NCBI GenBank assembly: GCA_035656335.1
Contig: DASRSS010000319.1
Span: 1-22,946, forward strand
Source of the DNA: DASRSS01 sp035656335
GTDB taxonomy: Bacteria > Actinomycetota > Actinomycetes > Mycobacteriales > Jatrophihabitantaceae
Length of the DNA stretch: 22,946 nucleotides
Direction: 5' to 3'
The position numbers and the translations under genes were made by a program. This document shows, in pieces, positions 22,422 through 22,946 of this stretch; position 1 is the stretch's first letter; each line of letters begins with the position of its first letter. The notes beneath the pieces were generated by a model. That model worked only from the letters and a program-made list of their open reading frames with translations. It did not search any database and had not been told where the DNA came from.

Positions 22422-22946
22422 ATGCGCAACGACACCGCATCGACTACTCGGGCGCCGGCCGACATCGCCCCGGTCGCGGCCCTGTTCGCGGACCCGTCCC
22501 GGGCCCGGATCGTCAGCGCCCTGGTCGACCGGCGCGCGCTGCCGGCGTCGGTGCTCGCGGCTGAGGCCGGCGTGTCCGCCTCGACGGCCAGCGAGCACCT
22601 GGGTCGGCTGGTCGAGGGCGGCGTGCTGCGCGTCGAACGTTCCGGGCGGCACCGCTACTACCGGCTGGCCGGTCCGGACGTCGCGGCGGCGGTCGAGTCC
22701 CTCGCCGCGATCGCGCCGCAGCCGCCAGTGCGGTCGCTGCGCGAGTCGACGCGCGCGGCCGCGCTGCGCCGGGCTCGGACCTGCTACGACCACCTGGCCG
22801 GACGGCTCGGGGTGGCCGTCACCGCGGCGCTCGTCGAGGCCGACGCCCTGCGGCGGACGGACGGCGGCACCGGCGTGCAACGCGCCAGCGGCGACCGGCT
22901 GTCGGCACCCGTGCGGACGCATCCGTACCGGCTCGGCCCGCGCGCC
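22422..22946 (+). CDS. ArsR family transcriptional regulator, 5' part
   Basis: The open frame from ATG 22422 continues to the end of the window (175 codons, no stop), so the gene is cut by the edge. Its N-terminal half is a winged helix: VAALFADPSRARIVSALVD (18-36), the recognition region AGVSASTASEHLGRLVEGG (49-67), and the wing LRVERSGRHRYYRLAG (69-84). After that comes a second part with LRRARTCYDHLAGRLGV (115-131), known from a group of ArsR-type repressors of about 220 residues often found next to transporters. No metal-binding ELCVCDL-type motif is present in the recognition helix, so a classic metal sensor is unlikely; C121 might sense an oxidant or ligand. A CATCCT box six bases before the ATG suggests a leaderless start. 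Confidence 0.88.
   Translation, partial: MRNDTASTTRAPADIAPVAALFADPSRARIVSALVDRRALPASVLAAEAGVSASTASEHLGRLVEGGVLRVERSGRHRYYRLAGPDVAAAVESLAAIAPQPPVRSLRESTRAAALRRARTCYDHLAGRLGVAVTAALVEADALRRTDGGTGVQRASGDRLSAPVRTHPYRLGPRA

Noticed and set aside
20975..22564. 529-codon + strand frame opposite the MFS gene
   Set aside because: His/Arg/Gln-rich shadow without any domain; the MFS reading has signature motifs and membrane helices.
22362..22922. 186-codon - strand frame opposite the ArsR gene
   Set aside because: Shadow of the partial ArsR gene, which has an unbroken frame and a winged-helix domain.

Overview
The window is a GC-rich stretch with many GTG and some TTG starts, tightly packed genes and 3' to 5' overlaps of a few bases. 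Gene content and order point to an actinobacterium: OpcA next to Zwf, WhiA, a RapZ-YvcK-WhiA block behind UvrC, an RbpA with zinc ligands, and the tkt-tal-zwf-opcA-pgl run. The form of RbpA suggests a Pseudonocardiales- or Streptomyces-like member rather than a mycobacterium, but genus cannot be read from this window. No tRNA, rRNA, CRISPR array, insertion sequence or integrase was seen. The longest gap without a gene is 216 bases (5418-5633).

Left part (1-5417): the end of an ABC transporter ATPase and its ABC-2 permease lead into ctaA (heme A synthase) on the + strand. Facing them on the - strand is a three-gene run ctaB (heme O synthase) - ATP-grasp ligase - DUF445 membrane protein, each gene overlapping the next by 1 to 4 bases. 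The two heme genes for cytochrome oxidase therefore flank two poorly understood genes, and ctaA and the DUF445 gene overlap tail to tail by 17 bases.

Middle part (5418-12317): divergent from ctaB, a five-gene + strand operon encodes tkt, tal, zwf, opcA and pgl, that is the oxidative and non-oxidative pentose phosphate pathway. Its leader carries four direct repeats with an exact 13-base period, and the tkt reading frame contains an in-frame palindromic Gly-rich insert. The operon ends in a long imperfect hairpin that overlaps the pgl stop codon and sits between pgl and the convergent rbpA.

Right part (12318-22946): a - strand series runs uvrC-rapZ-yvcK-whiA-gap-pgk-tpiA-secG-rbpA (DNA repair, envelope and division control, lower glycolysis, protein export, RNA polymerase binding). 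uvrC to whiA overlap by 4 to 10 bases, so they are probably one transcript; gap appears to have its own promoter and a 5' hairpin. Upstream of uvrC lies a DHA2-type multidrug MFS exporter, divergent from an ArsR-type repressor that runs off the right edge. A perfect 9-bp inverted repeat lies exactly at the midpoint between their two start codons and is the likely operator.

Most of the window is ordinary conserved core. The items most worth a second look are the tkt leader repeats, the tkt insert, the centred MFS/ArsR palindrome, and the ATP-grasp/DUF445 pair coupled to ctaB. I did not find a clear novel multi-gene system.
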